Positions 37,136-48,590 of a stretch of DNA of 64,000 nucleotides are shown here, in pieces. Position 1 is the stretch's first letter, and each line of letters starts with the position of its first letter. Under the pieces are notes generated by a model that saw nothing but the letters and a program-made list of their open reading frames with translations, had not been told where the DNA came from and did not search any database. Made by a program: the position numbers and the translations under genes. Source of the stretch: Cenococcum geophilum 1.58 (taxonomy: Eukaryota > Ascomycota > Dothideomycetes > Gloniales > Gloniaceae); contig KV748200.1 in assembly GCA_001692895.1 (NCBI GenBank), positions 2,058,914 to 2,122,913 on the forward strand, written 5' to 3'.

Positions 37136-38025
37136 TATTTACTTTAAATTTTATATTATATAACTAATGATTTAATAATATAAAGGTGTATAGCGGAACA
37201 AATTTTCCTTAACCTTTCCTACTACCGTTCTCCCCAATTTGGTTCTTATTATTACAATTATAACTATTATAGCTTTAGCACTTCTTACCCCAAGATTAGC
37301 GCACGGGCTTAATTAGTTATAAAGTGATATATACTAAAATAGGTTCTTTTTATTAATAAGAGCGCGGATAGCACTAATTTAGAAAAGGTATTTTGGACAA
37401 GATTTATTCCTCTTACTTATCCTAAGTTGGATCTCCTCGCCGTTCTACCCTCTTACTAGCTTAAAATCCTTATAAGGGTATCTAATAGCTTTCGCTGTAT
37501 TACACTTATTATATCTTCACTTCGAAATTATATACTTTAAGGGCGCTGTGCACTTGTTATATTTTTTAGTATAATTAATATAGTGGCATATTGCCTTAAG
37601 ATATAGTGTAGTTCCTTAGGCCAATATTATGTACGCTAGATTGGAATTCAGTATATAGGATTAAAAAAAATTTAGATTAGCGGATTTAAGTAATAGTATA
37701 AAGTTATTTAAAAACTAGGGGAATATACTTTACCTTTATATATATTAGTTTTTAAATTTTTTTATTTTTATATCCGATTATATTATACTATATACAATAC
37801 TGCGTATGTAGCCTCTAGGCTATAGCGCTATAGTTCTATATATATAAATCCTTTCTAGGCAGCTTAACATATACTAGTAGCTATATCTTAGTAGTTTATA
37901 AACTCCTAAACTAGGAGTTTATAGTTCCTTAGTAAACCTTAAGTTCCTATAACTACTAGGGAATAAAAAAACAGTAGGAAAAACTATAAGAAATCCTAAT
38001 ACCTGTCCCTGTCCTTTTGCAATTT
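37136..38025. other. Stretch with degraded LINE distal sequence; no gene identified
   Basis: Sequence between the kinase and LINE ORF1 pseudogenes. If the LINE continued on the minus strand, its ORF2 (endonuclease and reverse transcriptase) should be here, but no such motif is visible. Confidence 0.35.
37897..37923. other. Perfect inverted repeat (12-bp arms, 3-base loop)
   Basis: TATAAACTCCTA-AAC-TAGGAGTTTATA. It could fold as a hairpin and lies just beyond the degraded end of LINE ORF1. Confidence 0.7.
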
Positions 38026-38029
38026 ATTT

Positions 38030-39630
38030 TTATCCTTTTACTCTCTAATATCTTTTTAAGAGCCTAGTAGGAGTTACCTCCTTCTAGAATCCTATCTGTT
38101 TTATTCTTCCATAAAATCTTCTTTATATACTAGTTTAGCTGCTTTAAGAGTCTCGCAGTCTTTACTATTAGCAAAGTGTTTTTCTTTACAATTAATGCAA
38201 AGAGGGGTGGTATGCTAGTAAGGCTTACCTGTTATTATACAGGTAGAATAGGAATAGTCTTTAGATAAATATACAGCTGTATAGTATCTATAGGCTCTAG
38301 TAGAGCACCTATCTCCTATATGGCCAAATTTTTAGCAGCTCGTATACTGTGTAGGAAGAGAGAATTTAAGGTATTTTACTACCTTAATAGCTGTACCTGC
38401 AATTAATATCTCTTTTTACTTAAGGATTTCTTATCTTTTTTCTTCGTTCTCTATAGTAAAACCATAGAGCCAAATCTGGTCTATAAATTATGTCTTTTTT
38501 CACTAGATAAGATCCATCTAGGTAGTCCTTATATCCTTATAGGATTAAAGGTCTCGATTTCTTCCTTTAGGAGCTTAGAGCCTCCTTCTTTTAGGAAAGG
38601 TAGGGTAGGAACCCTGTGGGCTATAATTTAAACCTATAGTTCTAGTTTTTGTTCTTTTTAAAAGGTAAAGCAGTTATGCCAGATATCTTTATATTTAACT
38701 CAGAAATCTACATTATACTCTTCTGTGGTTATAAGGAGAATATTTTATTTTCCTTTTATTCTAGCTATAGATGCTAAAACTGGCTTTTTTACTTGCAATT
38801 TTGATATAAATAGTTAATTGACTTTATTTCGTATAGAGAAGGTATTTAGGGGTTGGTCCTTTTCGTCTATAATTAGGACTAGCTTCCTTTCTTATAGCTG
38901 CTTTTTCTTACTTCTAGTAGAAGTAGAAGGGGTAGGAGATAGTAGTAATGAGGAAGGTAGTAAGGGTAAAGAAGAAGGGAGGTCCTTCTTTAGCCTCTTT
39001 GCGTAGGTTTCTTTAGTAGGGGCTACCTCCTTATAGAGAGCTCTTACTTCTTCAACTAGTCCTTTTAGGACTTCTTTTATATTTTCTTTTCCTTTTATAA
39101 AAAGATTTTCTCCTACTAGGATACTGCGTATATAGTCCTCTAGCTGTTTAACTTGTTCTTTTTTTTTTCTTCTTCTAGCCCTTTATAGGCCTGGGTTAGG
39201 CTTTCTAAGTCCTTTTATAGGTGTTATTCTGGAGAAAGGGGAGGGAAGGATATACTAGGTATACTAGCCGTAAAAGCTATAAGTTTTATTGTCTTTTTGT
39301 AGGTTTTTGGTTTTCTTTTTTAGTAGAAGACTAAGGATATCCTCTTTTTTCTCCTGTCCCAAATAGTCTAGGAGAAGGAGAAGGGGCAGAAAAAGTGAAT
39401 ATAGACTTATTATTACTTATTTCTATAGGAGGTTGTTTTTTTATGCCTACTAGGCTTCAGCATCTTATAAAAGGGTTCTCTAGTTTTTACTATCTTTATA
39501 CCCTTTTTCCTTACTAATCTTACTAGAAGATTTCTAGGGAGGTTAGGCTAAAAGGTAGTAGAAAAACTAGCTCCTATTTTGCAGTTTTAGTATTAGTAGT
39601 AATAGTAGTAGTTTTGGTGTTCCTATCCAT
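38030..39630 (-). pseudogene. Tad-like LINE ORF1 (Gag-like, zinc knuckles), degraded
   Basis: A start codon at 39630 opens M-D-R-N-T-K-T-T-T on the minus strand. A Lys/Glu-rich middle follows, and a cluster of zinc knuckles lies at about complement(38160-38350). One reads S-C-x-K-F-G-H-I-G-D-R-C and another C-I-N-C-K-E-K-H-F-A-N-S. Several CCHC knuckles near the C-terminus are typical of ORF1 in Tad-clade fungal LINEs, an RNA-binding protein. RIP damage is milder than in the neighbours. ORF2 is not found downstream, so only the 5' part remains. That is unusual, because LINE copies usually lose their 5' end. The 5' untranslated part is split from ORF1 by gypsy-2 and resumes at 47549. Confidence 0.7.
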
Positions 39631-39744
39631 GCCTCGCTTATAAGCTAGGGCCACCTTTTAAGAAAGTTTTCTATTGGGAAAAGAGGGTAAAACGATAAAT
39701 AAATCCACCTCTAGCTCGCTAGGTAGTAGGAATTAGGTCTTAAG

Positions 39745-39749
39745 AGTTG
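39745..39749. repeat. Gypsy-2 target duplication AGTTG, left
   Basis: AGTTG precedes the left LTR and recurs at 47544-47548 after the right LTR. Confidence 0.9.
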
Positions 39750-40170
39750 TGTTACAGACGCTTTAAGTACGATGTTATGACTACTTAGAGAGGAGTTAGA
39801 AGAAGCTAGTTAGTTAATATAGGCACGGTTTAGGATAGAACCGGTAGAACTATATAACGAGGAATAGTAGCTAAGGTCATATAACGTGCTACGTATTAAA
39901 TGTAAGGAACGAGAGGAACTTACGTACCTTATATATAACACGTACATTACGTACAAGGAGGATTTTATAGAAGTACGGTTGTGTATTTAAGGACCCTTAG
40001 TCCCTACCTAGATAGTTCCTTCCTTATAGTAATTCTTAGAATACAATTAGAGTTAATCTGTTGGGCAATCACTCTACTAGTTGTTATTACGTTGTTAACT
40101 TCCTATAATACCTATATACCTAGCCCATTAATAGGACCCACCGTAGTTCCTACTATAAGGTTCCGTTATA
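39750..40170 (+). repeat. Gypsy-2 left LTR (421 bp)
   Basis: Same length as the right LTR. The differences I compared are transitions (for example GATGTTATGA versus AATATTATAA), and its last CA is mutated to TA. Confidence 0.9.
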
Positions 40171-40209
40171 TAATTACTACCTAGTTACGGTTTTAAGAAG
40201 TCAAATAAT

Positions 40210-43060
40210 ATGCCACTAAAAGCAGCCACCACGACGCTATTAACGGCGGCAACTACGTCAGGATTAGGTAATGATACCAGTATAGCAGATACTAATTCAC
40301 AATAACCTATAACAGTAGGACAGTTATAAGCGATAGTTGACCAGTTAATGGGAGATAATACAGCACTTGAAAATAGGATTAATAGAATAGGAGCAGTAAA
40401 GGTTAAGTTACTATCGATTAAAAGATTCTTAGGAAAGAGATTAAAGCTTAAAGGATTCCTTACGTAAATACACTTTAAGGTTACGTAAGAGGGAGTAAAG
40501 CTGGTAATAACTATGGATTAAGTAGTATACGTAGGATTGTTCTTGTTAGGAAGAGCACTTAAATAGTTTAAGCCTTACCTTACAGAGATATAAGTAAACG
40601 GAATAACAATAACGAACTAAAAGGTACGGTTTATGTTCTTAAGTTAGGGAGGATTTGTAGAGCGACTTATATAGATATTCGGAGATCTAAAGGCAACAAC
40701 TATAGTAGAAAGGAAACTCTAAGATATTATGTAATAAACCTTAGCAATTAAGTATATAACGCAGTTCCAAACACTAGCTATATAAGTTAAGTGGAATAAT
40801 AAGGCGCTTATGGCATAGTATAAATAGGGACTTAAGGCTAAAGTCTAGGACGTAATTATTCTAATAGAAGATGTGGATACCCTAAGGGAATTAATAGATT
40901 AAGCGATTAAGATTGATAATAGGATCTTCTAAAGGGAATAGACTAAGAGAGGTTAGGATAGAGTTCTATAGTTATATAAGGCGTAGAGTACGTAACGACT
41001 AAAGCTAAGTTAGAAACTATAGTATGGCGCGGAGCTAATGGACCTAAGTAGTACTAAAGAAACCTATAAAAGATAGAGTAAGAAACTATAGAAATCTAGA
41101 GGTTAAGGATTAAGTAATTATAGAACTAAGGAGCAAAGGCTAAATCAGGGATTTTAGTAGTAGAAGACATTTAGGCGGACTCTATAATAAAGTTAATAGT
41201 TTAGAGATGGAGCTTATATAAATTACGGGAAACAAGGTTATTTTACTAGAGATTATAAGGATAATTAGAGTTACTATATAATAAAGGGAACTAGACTAGC
41301 AGATAATATATATATATATAGAGGGATGATAATATACTACGAGGAATAAAAGAGTATTCAATTAGAAGTTTTGCGTTTTATTATAATAACGCATACCAAA
41401 TTTATAAAGACGCTAAGTATGGCGCAAGCTATTGGCTATAAGAGCTAGAATTAATAAAGTGTAGAGGTACTAACAAACCATCTTATAGATTGGATATTAA
41501 GGACAATAAATTTGATATAGGCGAAATATTTAGTAATAATAAGGTAATAAAGGCAGTTTACTAGAAACGTGTAAACCTTGGAGAAGTTACATTAGAAGTA
41601 GAGACTAGGACCACCATAAAGCAAGGTTTAGTAACGGGTATTATAACACCATTAGATATGGCATCCATCGCTTTATAAAATGGAAAAAAGAGTATCTTAT
41701 AGAGACTAAGCAAGTAGATAAGTGCTAGTGCTAATTTATTACTCGATAAAGGCAAAAGGCTAAAGGCTTAAGATTCTTAAGATAAGATAAGGCATGCTTA
41801 GAGACCTATAGCGGACGATAACTAATGGAGCAGAGCAGCGGCTTAGTTTAGTAATATACGAATAAGCTCGGGATAAGAGTTCCTAATGGTATAAGACTCT
41901 TAAGATAAGATAAGTGAGATTTAAAACTCTTAAAACGAGATAAGAATACCTAAGCCTAGTTGGACTAAGGTAGGAGCTAAGCTTAAGTTAGAAGCAAGCT
42001 TAGGATTAAGGATTTTATAGGACTAAGACTTTAATATACGGATAAGGACCATTAATGAGGGAATTAAGAAGTAAGAAGACTTTAAGGATCTACTCGTAAA
42101 ACGTAAAAAGAAAGAAACCATAAAGGAATTTAGAGCAAGAATTACCTTATAGCAAGAACAGAAACTAGATAAGAGATTTAGCACATTGGGATATATAAGG
42201 GACAGAGCACCTATATAAAGAATTACTAATAAACCTAAGACAGGCACACTAAGAGCTAAGTGGCTTACTAAACTGGAATAAGAAGAGGATCTAGGGATTC
42301 TAACTAGGTTTAAAGAACGATATATAAAAGGCTATTACGATGCAGCAATAAGGAGATACTTTCTTACGGACAGATTGTATACACTTAAGGAGTTGTACTA
42401 AAGGTGGTATAGACAACGACATAACGATAAGTGGGAAGATTTCTATATATAGTTAGATGAACGAGTTATCTAAAACCACCCGATTACGGAAAAGGCTATA
42501 ACTTATATTAAAGGTGCCTTAATTATAATATTAAAGGATTTAGAGGAGTAATTAGAGGACTAGAGAAGCGAGAGGCGAATCTTAGTACCTGCGAATAAAG
42601 TCGCAACGCTTAGATTAACACGAGAAAGGTTTAAACTTAAGGATAAAAACAAGCCAAGAGTTAACCTAAGACACTAGGCGTATTATACGTTAGTATAAAT
42701 TGTATATATAGATGACGCGTATAATATATATAGAGCACCAAAAGATAAGAACTAGAAGTATCTAGTAAGGATATATTGGGTACCGGATAAGGTAAAGTAT
42801 AAAAACGCTAAGTATATATATAGTTGGCACCCTATAGAAGTTTAAGAATAAGGGGACTTAATACTTTAGCCAGGAAGATTCCTTATGGAAGAATACCTAG
42901 ATGGATAATAATGGTGGGAATATCTAGAGAACACCTATCTATAGTATATTAAGGAAAAGAAACAAACTAAGTATTAGCCTAAGTTAGACTAAGTATAAAC
43001 AGGATCTAGTAGCTATTAGTTAGGAAAAGTAGAGGCCTACGGGACTAAAGGGAGCTAGTA
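40210..43060 (+). pseudogene. Gypsy-2 Gag, RIP-degraded
   Basis: The ATG at 40210 begins M-P-L-K-A-A-T-T-T, 40 bases after the LTR, and is the best start. Gag-like helical sequence follows. At about 41214-41258 the zinc knuckle reads Y-I-N-Y-G-K-Q-G-Y-F-T-R-D-Y. All Cys and the His of C-X2-C-X4-H-X4-C have become Tyr, each explainable by one RIP-type transition. The part after 41300 is charged spacer. Stops are TAA/TAG only where Gln or Trp would be expected. Confidence 0.8.
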
Positions 43061-43329
43061 GTAGAGCCTTAGACCCTTAAAGGAATTTAAGGACGACACC
43101 TAAATCTAAAATTTAAATGGTAAGATTAGCAGTTTAAAGCATTGGTAGATAGTAGAGTAACGAGGAACTATATATTACTAGTAGTAGTTAAAAGGATAGG
43201 ACTACTATATAGAGAGAAGGAGCACCTATATCTACTAGTTACAATTTTAGGAGATCTAATAGCCTATAGAGGAGGTATTATTAATCTTAAAATAGGACCT
43301 ATTTAGTTAACTATTAAAGGGAAATAAAT

Positions 43330-46300
43330 TGAGATGTCTTTTAATATATTACTATTAGGGAATAATAAGGCGATATTAGGAATGCCTTAATTATAGAAAT
43401 ATAATCCAAAGATTGATTGGGTTATAGGTTAGGTTAATATTAGAGATACTTAATAACGTAAAATGCGACAATAAACTAAGTTAGTATAGTACTAAGTTGG
43501 AGCGATATATGAGGAGACCAATTAAGGATTAAGTTATATACTAAAGAGATACCACAAATATGGCAAAAAGTTATAGTTACTAAAAAGTGAAAAGCTGTTA
43601 GAGTATATAGTATAGGATTATAAGATAGAGTTAGAACTAGGAACAAGTCTACAGTTCTTTTTAACCTACAAGCTTACTAAAGAAGAAGGTAGAGTATTAA
43701 AAGAGTTTATCTAGGAGAACTTATAAAAGGGATATATCAGACTATCGCAATTATTAGCGGATTATCTAGTATTATTCGTACTAAAGAAGAATGGAAAACT
43801 TAGGTTATGCATTAACTATAGATAGTTAAACAGTATTACGAGAAAGGATAGGTATCCTTTACCCTTAATTAGCGAAATCTAAGATAGGATAGGTAATGCG
43901 CAAATCTTTATAAAGATAGATCTGAGATAGGCGTACCATTAGATTAGAATTAAGGAAGGCGACGAATGGAAGGCAGCCTTTAGATTAAAGGAAGGACTGT
44001 ATAAGCCATTAGTTATGCAATTCGGGCTTATAAATATACTAGCAACGTTCTAGAAGCAAATTAATAATATATTAGGAGAACACCTTAATAAGTTTATTAT
44101 AGTATACCTTAATAATAATATTATCTACTTAATAAGCGAGGAAGAGTACGGGGAACACGTTAAATAGGTCTTAAAGAGACTATAAAAAGAATAGATGCTA
44201 GTAGCAATTAAGAAATGCGAGTTCTTTATAAGGAAGACCGATTTTATTAGATTTATTATTAAACTAGGCAAACTAAGTATGGACCTAAAGAAAGTCGAAG
44301 CTATAGTAAATTGGCAAGAACTAGAGAATGTTACGTAGTTAAAATCATTTTTAGGGTTTTGCAACTACTATAGGAGGTTTATAGTATAGTGGTTAAAGAA
44401 TATTAAGCCGTTTACTTAATTAATAAAGAAAGAAGAACTATAGGTATAGAAAAAGGAATAGAAAGAATTGTTTAAAGAACTTAAGGAGTTATTCACCTAA
44501 GAACTAATCCTTAAAATCTACCAACTGAAGTTAGAGATAGTGGTTAAGACGGATGCATTAGACTTTATACTAGGAGCGTACTTTCTATGGAAATATAAAG
44601 ATAGATAGCACCCAGTGGCATACTATAGTCGAAAGATAACACCACTAGAACTGAACTATAACATCTATAATAAGGAGTTATTAGGTATAGTTACAGTACT
44701 AAAGAAATGGAGAGCATTCTTGCAAGGAATAGAAAAACTATTTATAGTTAAGACGGACTATAAGAACCTAATAGGATTCCTAATAATAAAGGAATTTAAC
44801 TAAAGACAGGTTAGATGGGCAGAAACACTTATAGACTACTATTTCAAAATTTAGTATACCAAGGGTATAGATAATGCACGAGTAGACGCTCTAAGTAGAA
44901 AGGCTGAACTACAAAATAACAAGAAGCTATTAGGGGCTTTATTGCGAAAAGATATAGATAGGTTGATTAGATTTAATTATCTAAAGATTGTAGTAATATA
45001 AGAAGAAAAGATCTACGAATTACTAGAGAGTAATTAGATATAAAAAAATCCTAGACGTATAAACAGAGGATCTAGACTTAAAGTAGTATGAAAATTAAGA
45101 AGCGATATATGTACTAAGAGCTATTATAAAAGAGTTTATTAAGTCATTTTATAAAGGATTAACTTAAGGACACAATAGAGCCACGGGCTTAGTGTTAAGA
45201 CTTTAAGGGGAGTACATTATTAATGGAATCTGGGGTTTAGTACGGAAAATTACTAAGGAATATTTAGATTACTAAAGAAATAAACTAATGAGGTATAAGC
45301 CGTATAGAGGGCTACAACCTATTAAAATACCAGAAAGACTATAGGAGGTTATATTATAGGACTTTATTATTAAGTTACTAAAGTTAAGAGATCCTATTAC
45401 TGGACAAGATTATAATACGATCTTAGTAATAGTAGACAAGCTTATAAAGTGGGGGTACTTTATAGCATATACAGAAGAAATCTTAGTAGAAGATATCGCT
45501 AGAATCTATATTAAAGAAGTATTTATAAGGTATAGAGCACTAAGTAAAATCATATTAGATAGAGATTTAAGATTTGTAGCAGTATTCTAGGAAGTATTCT
45601 TAGCGGAATAAGGGGTTTAAGCAGTAACTTCTACTGTATATTATCTACAGACAGACGGTTAAACGGAAAGATTAAATTAGATACTAGAGCAGTATTTAAG
45701 GCATTATATTAATTATGAATAGAATAATTAGGTATTGTTATTACTAGTTACACAGTTTATATATAATACTACACTATAGAAAGGAATGGGCGTATTACTA
45801 TTTAAGGCGAATTACGGATATAAACTAAGAACATTATTATTGCCACACTAAGTAAAGAAGATAAGTAGTATAGCTAAAGAAAGAATAGAGACTTTAATAA
45901 TTCTTTATAAAAACCTTATAAAAACAGCTAAGGTAGTACAGTAAAGAATAAAAAGGTACTATAATGCTAAGAGATCTAAGGGACCAGATTTTAAGGAGGG
46001 AGATAAAGTATAGCTACTATATAAAAATTTTAAGAGTTAACAACTAAGCAAGAAGTTAGACTATGTTAGACTAGGACCTTTCGAAATTATATAAAGAATT
46101 TTATTAGTCACGTTTAAGTTAAACCTACTAGCCAGAATGAAAATCTACCCTATATAGTATATCGCGATACTAGAGCCAGTATATAGAGATATTAAGCCAC
46201 TAGTTTACAAAGTAGACATATATAGAGGATAAGAGGAAGATAAATAGTAAGTTTTAAAGATCGTTAGTTATAAGGATATAGATAATAAAACATAGTACGA

Positions 46301-46390
46301 AGTAAGGTGGATAGGCTATAATAAGACTACCTAGGAGCCACTAGAATATTTAAAAAACGCTATAGGAAAGGTACAAGAGTATTGGAAGAA
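43330..46390 (+). pseudogene. Gypsy-2 Pol (protease end, RT, RNase H, integrase, chromodomain-like end)
   Basis: The protease end A-I-L-G-M-P is near 43375. RT spans about 43700-44330, with F-V-L-K-K-N-G-K-L-R near 43780 and active site V-Y-L-N-N-N-I-I-Y at 44101-44128, where Asp pairs have become Asn. The connection G-F-C-N-Y-Y-R-R-F-I is near 44357. RNase H (about 44520-44850) includes K-T-D-A-L-D and Y-N-I-Y-N-K-E-L-L. A linker follows. The integrase core starts near 45340 (x-D-F-I-I-K-L) and holds T-D-G-Q-like sequence near 45650. A chromodomain-like E-V-R-W-I-G-Y-N lies near 46300-46390. The 62-codon open frame at 44615 is an RNase H remnant. Confidence 0.9.
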
Positions 46391-46399
46391 AATAGGTCA

Positions 46400-47122
46400 G
46401 GTAATATAGATAGGGAAGGATTGCTAAAAAACAAGTTACCTAAGGGGGACCTAGGAAGAGCGACTGCCAAACTACTTAGAGTTGTTTCCTTTGCTAGTAG
46501 AGGAGAGTTAGTTCTCTTATTACTAAGTTCCTGCAGACCTTATTCTATAAGTTTCTACTCCTTAAAACGGACCTTCTTATAAACTTTCTTAAGACGAAGT
46601 AGATAGGTAGACGCCGTAATATAAGTATCTAGGGCCTTCTGTTCTATATCCTAAGAACGCTTAAGCTCTATAAGGGCCTATACTAGGTCACCATTAAGCT
46701 TTATAGCAGTAGATTAAATATAAGACCCTATAACAAATTACTTAGGGAACTTAGAGACTATTAAGGATTATAGAATGTATATACTTAGCGTTAGAAGAAG
46801 AGCGAACATCGCAGGACGATTAAATATTTGCTTTAGTGCACTCTAAATAAAAGGAGGGTTATTAAGACAAAGGATTTGCTAGCGCGATATAAACTAACCC
46901 CTCTTTTATACAATAAGAATACGGAGATAGTATTATTTTACTAAGTAATAATATTACAGCAATAATACGGGCACGACGTTGCGTGTATAAAAAAGAAGAA
47001 GGTGCTTTAGGTATTATAAGCAACGATATTAACTAAGTTAATTAGACGGATATTATACCTCTAGTAAACAACTTAGAGATACTAGGTATCTTTAAGGACA
47101 AAGATAAAGAGAAGGGAGATAG
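46400..47122 (+). other. Gypsy-2 3' untranslated region and polypurine tract
   Basis: Sequence between the end of Pol and the right LTR. It ends in GAGAAGGGAGATAG, the likely plus-strand primer. A 66-codon open frame near 46382 has no recognisable content. Confidence 0.6.
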
Positions 47123-47543
47123 TGTTACGGACGCTTTAAGTACAATATTATAACTACTTAGAGAGGAGTTAGAAGAAGCTAGTTAGTTAATATAGGTATG
47201 GTCTAGGATGGAACCGGTAGAACTATATAACGAGGAATAGTAGCTAAGGTTACATAACGTGCTATATATTAAACGTAAGGAATAAGAGGAACTTACGTAC
47301 CTTACGTATAATACGTACATTATATATAAGGAGGATTTCATAGGAGTACAGTTGTGTATTTAAGGACCCTTAGTCCCTACCTAGATAGTTCCTTCCTTAT
47401 AGTAATTCTTAGAATATAATTGGAGTTAATCTATTAGGCAACCACTCTACTAGTTATTATTACGTTGTTGACTTCCTGCAATACCTATATACCTAGCCCA
47501 TTAACAGGACCTACTGTAGTTCCTGGTACAAGGTTCCGTTACA
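47123..47543 (+). repeat. Gypsy-2 right LTR (421 bp)
   Basis: Starts TGTTACGGACG and ends GGTTCCGTTACA, followed by AGTTG. It is less mutated at its 3' end than the left copy. Confidence 0.9.
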
Positions 47544-47548
47544 AGTTG

Positions 47549-47660
47549 GAAAAAAATTTTTTTTTTTAATGGTAAGATGGGTATGTATGAGTTTTGGAGT
47601 GTGGCGCTACCTTTTAGTAAGGTTGCATGTGCGGTAAAGCTTTTTTATTAGTTTTTATAT
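47549..47660 (-). mobile_element. 5' remainder of the Tad-like LINE, displaced by gypsy-2
   Basis: An A-run/T-run block and TpG-rich sequence follow the right target duplication. Excising gypsy-2 places this directly upstream of the leader of LINE ORF1 on the minus strand. It is poor in RIP changes. Its outer end is not defined. Confidence 0.45.
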
Positions 47661-48590
47661 AAGGGTGCTAAATTAACATAGGCCTTAAGTCTGCTTTTAA
47701 TACGCACGTAATTCTGCCGCCTTAATTAAGCCGTGTATATACTATACCTAAGTATCCTTTATATGCATTGTATACAACCTATAGGCAGCAGCGTAGTGCG
47801 ACTAAGGTGATAATATTTTAGAAGTAAGGCGGTTTATCTAAGTTTTAGAAAATGATTAGATAACTTAAGAACCTATAGCTATCCTATAAAATAGTAGGTA
47901 GGATAGATAGGTTACTTTAAGTAAGTACATTATATATATTAAAGGCTTTAAAATATATTAGAAGAACCTTCTACTGCCATTTCTATAATCTAAGCTAGCT
48001 TCCCTAGTTACCTCTATAAGCTTCTCTATTACAAGAGCCCTTTTTAAAACAGTAAGGTCGCCTCTAACTACTTAAGCTAGATCCTTTACGGTAGCTTTCC
48101 TAGAGCCGAACTTCCCATTAAAACCCTATAGCTCCTTTATATTTATACCTAGCCGACTTAATAACTATAAGATAGGTTTTATAGCCCACTTTAACCATTC
48201 CGCTAACTATTTTAACGTTTATAGCTCACCCCAACCAACTATAACGTAAGGAGCGCCTTTAGTCTCTTTTATTTTAACCGCAATCTTATATATTTTGCCA
48301 TTACCCTATTTATAACTAATAATTTGGACCTATTGCATTATTTAGAGAGCTTACTTAATCTTATTACGGTTAAACTAATAATAGGCGAATATCCAATCCA
48401 TTTTAAGATAAGTTTGTCTCTAGCTGCACCAAATATAAATTACGTTGGCCGATTATATTTAGTCTAAACCCAACCGTTATAGTCCGGTGCCGTCTACTTT
48501 AGCAAAAAGTTAAAGATTAACTCTATAATCCGTTTAGTAAGCGAATTAGATAAAATATACCTTTAAAAGTATAAAAAGGTTAAGAAGGTT
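47661..48590 (-). pseudogene. Unidentified RIP-degraded coding region
   Basis: Minus-strand reading through stops gives protein-like sequence in about 47940-48330, with G-W-G-E-L, F-N-G-K-F-G-S-R-K-A-T-V-K-D-L and L-K-R-A-L-V-I-E-K-L-I-E. It looks like a conserved helical protein, but I cannot name the family. Confidence 0.35.

Larger units (their letters stand above)
39750..47543 (+). mobile_element. Full-length Ty3/gypsy element gypsy-2 (7794 bp)
   Basis: Two 421-bp LTRs (39750-40170 and 47123-47543) start TGTTACAG/TGTTACGG and end CCGTTATA/CCGTTACA. They are bounded by AGTTG target duplications. A purine tract (GAGAAGGGAGATAG) precedes the right LTR. Order is Gag, protease, RT, RNase H, integrase and a chromodomain-like end. 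The interior and both LTRs carry RIP changes. The element lies in the 5' region of the Tad-like LINE within the Starship-like unit. Confidence 0.95.

Noticed and set aside
38818-39006. 62-codon plus-strand frame
   Set aside because: Antisense to the Lys/Glu/Ser-rich part of LINE ORF1.
44125-44364. 79-codon minus-strand frame
   Set aside because: Antisense to the gypsy-2 reverse transcriptase.
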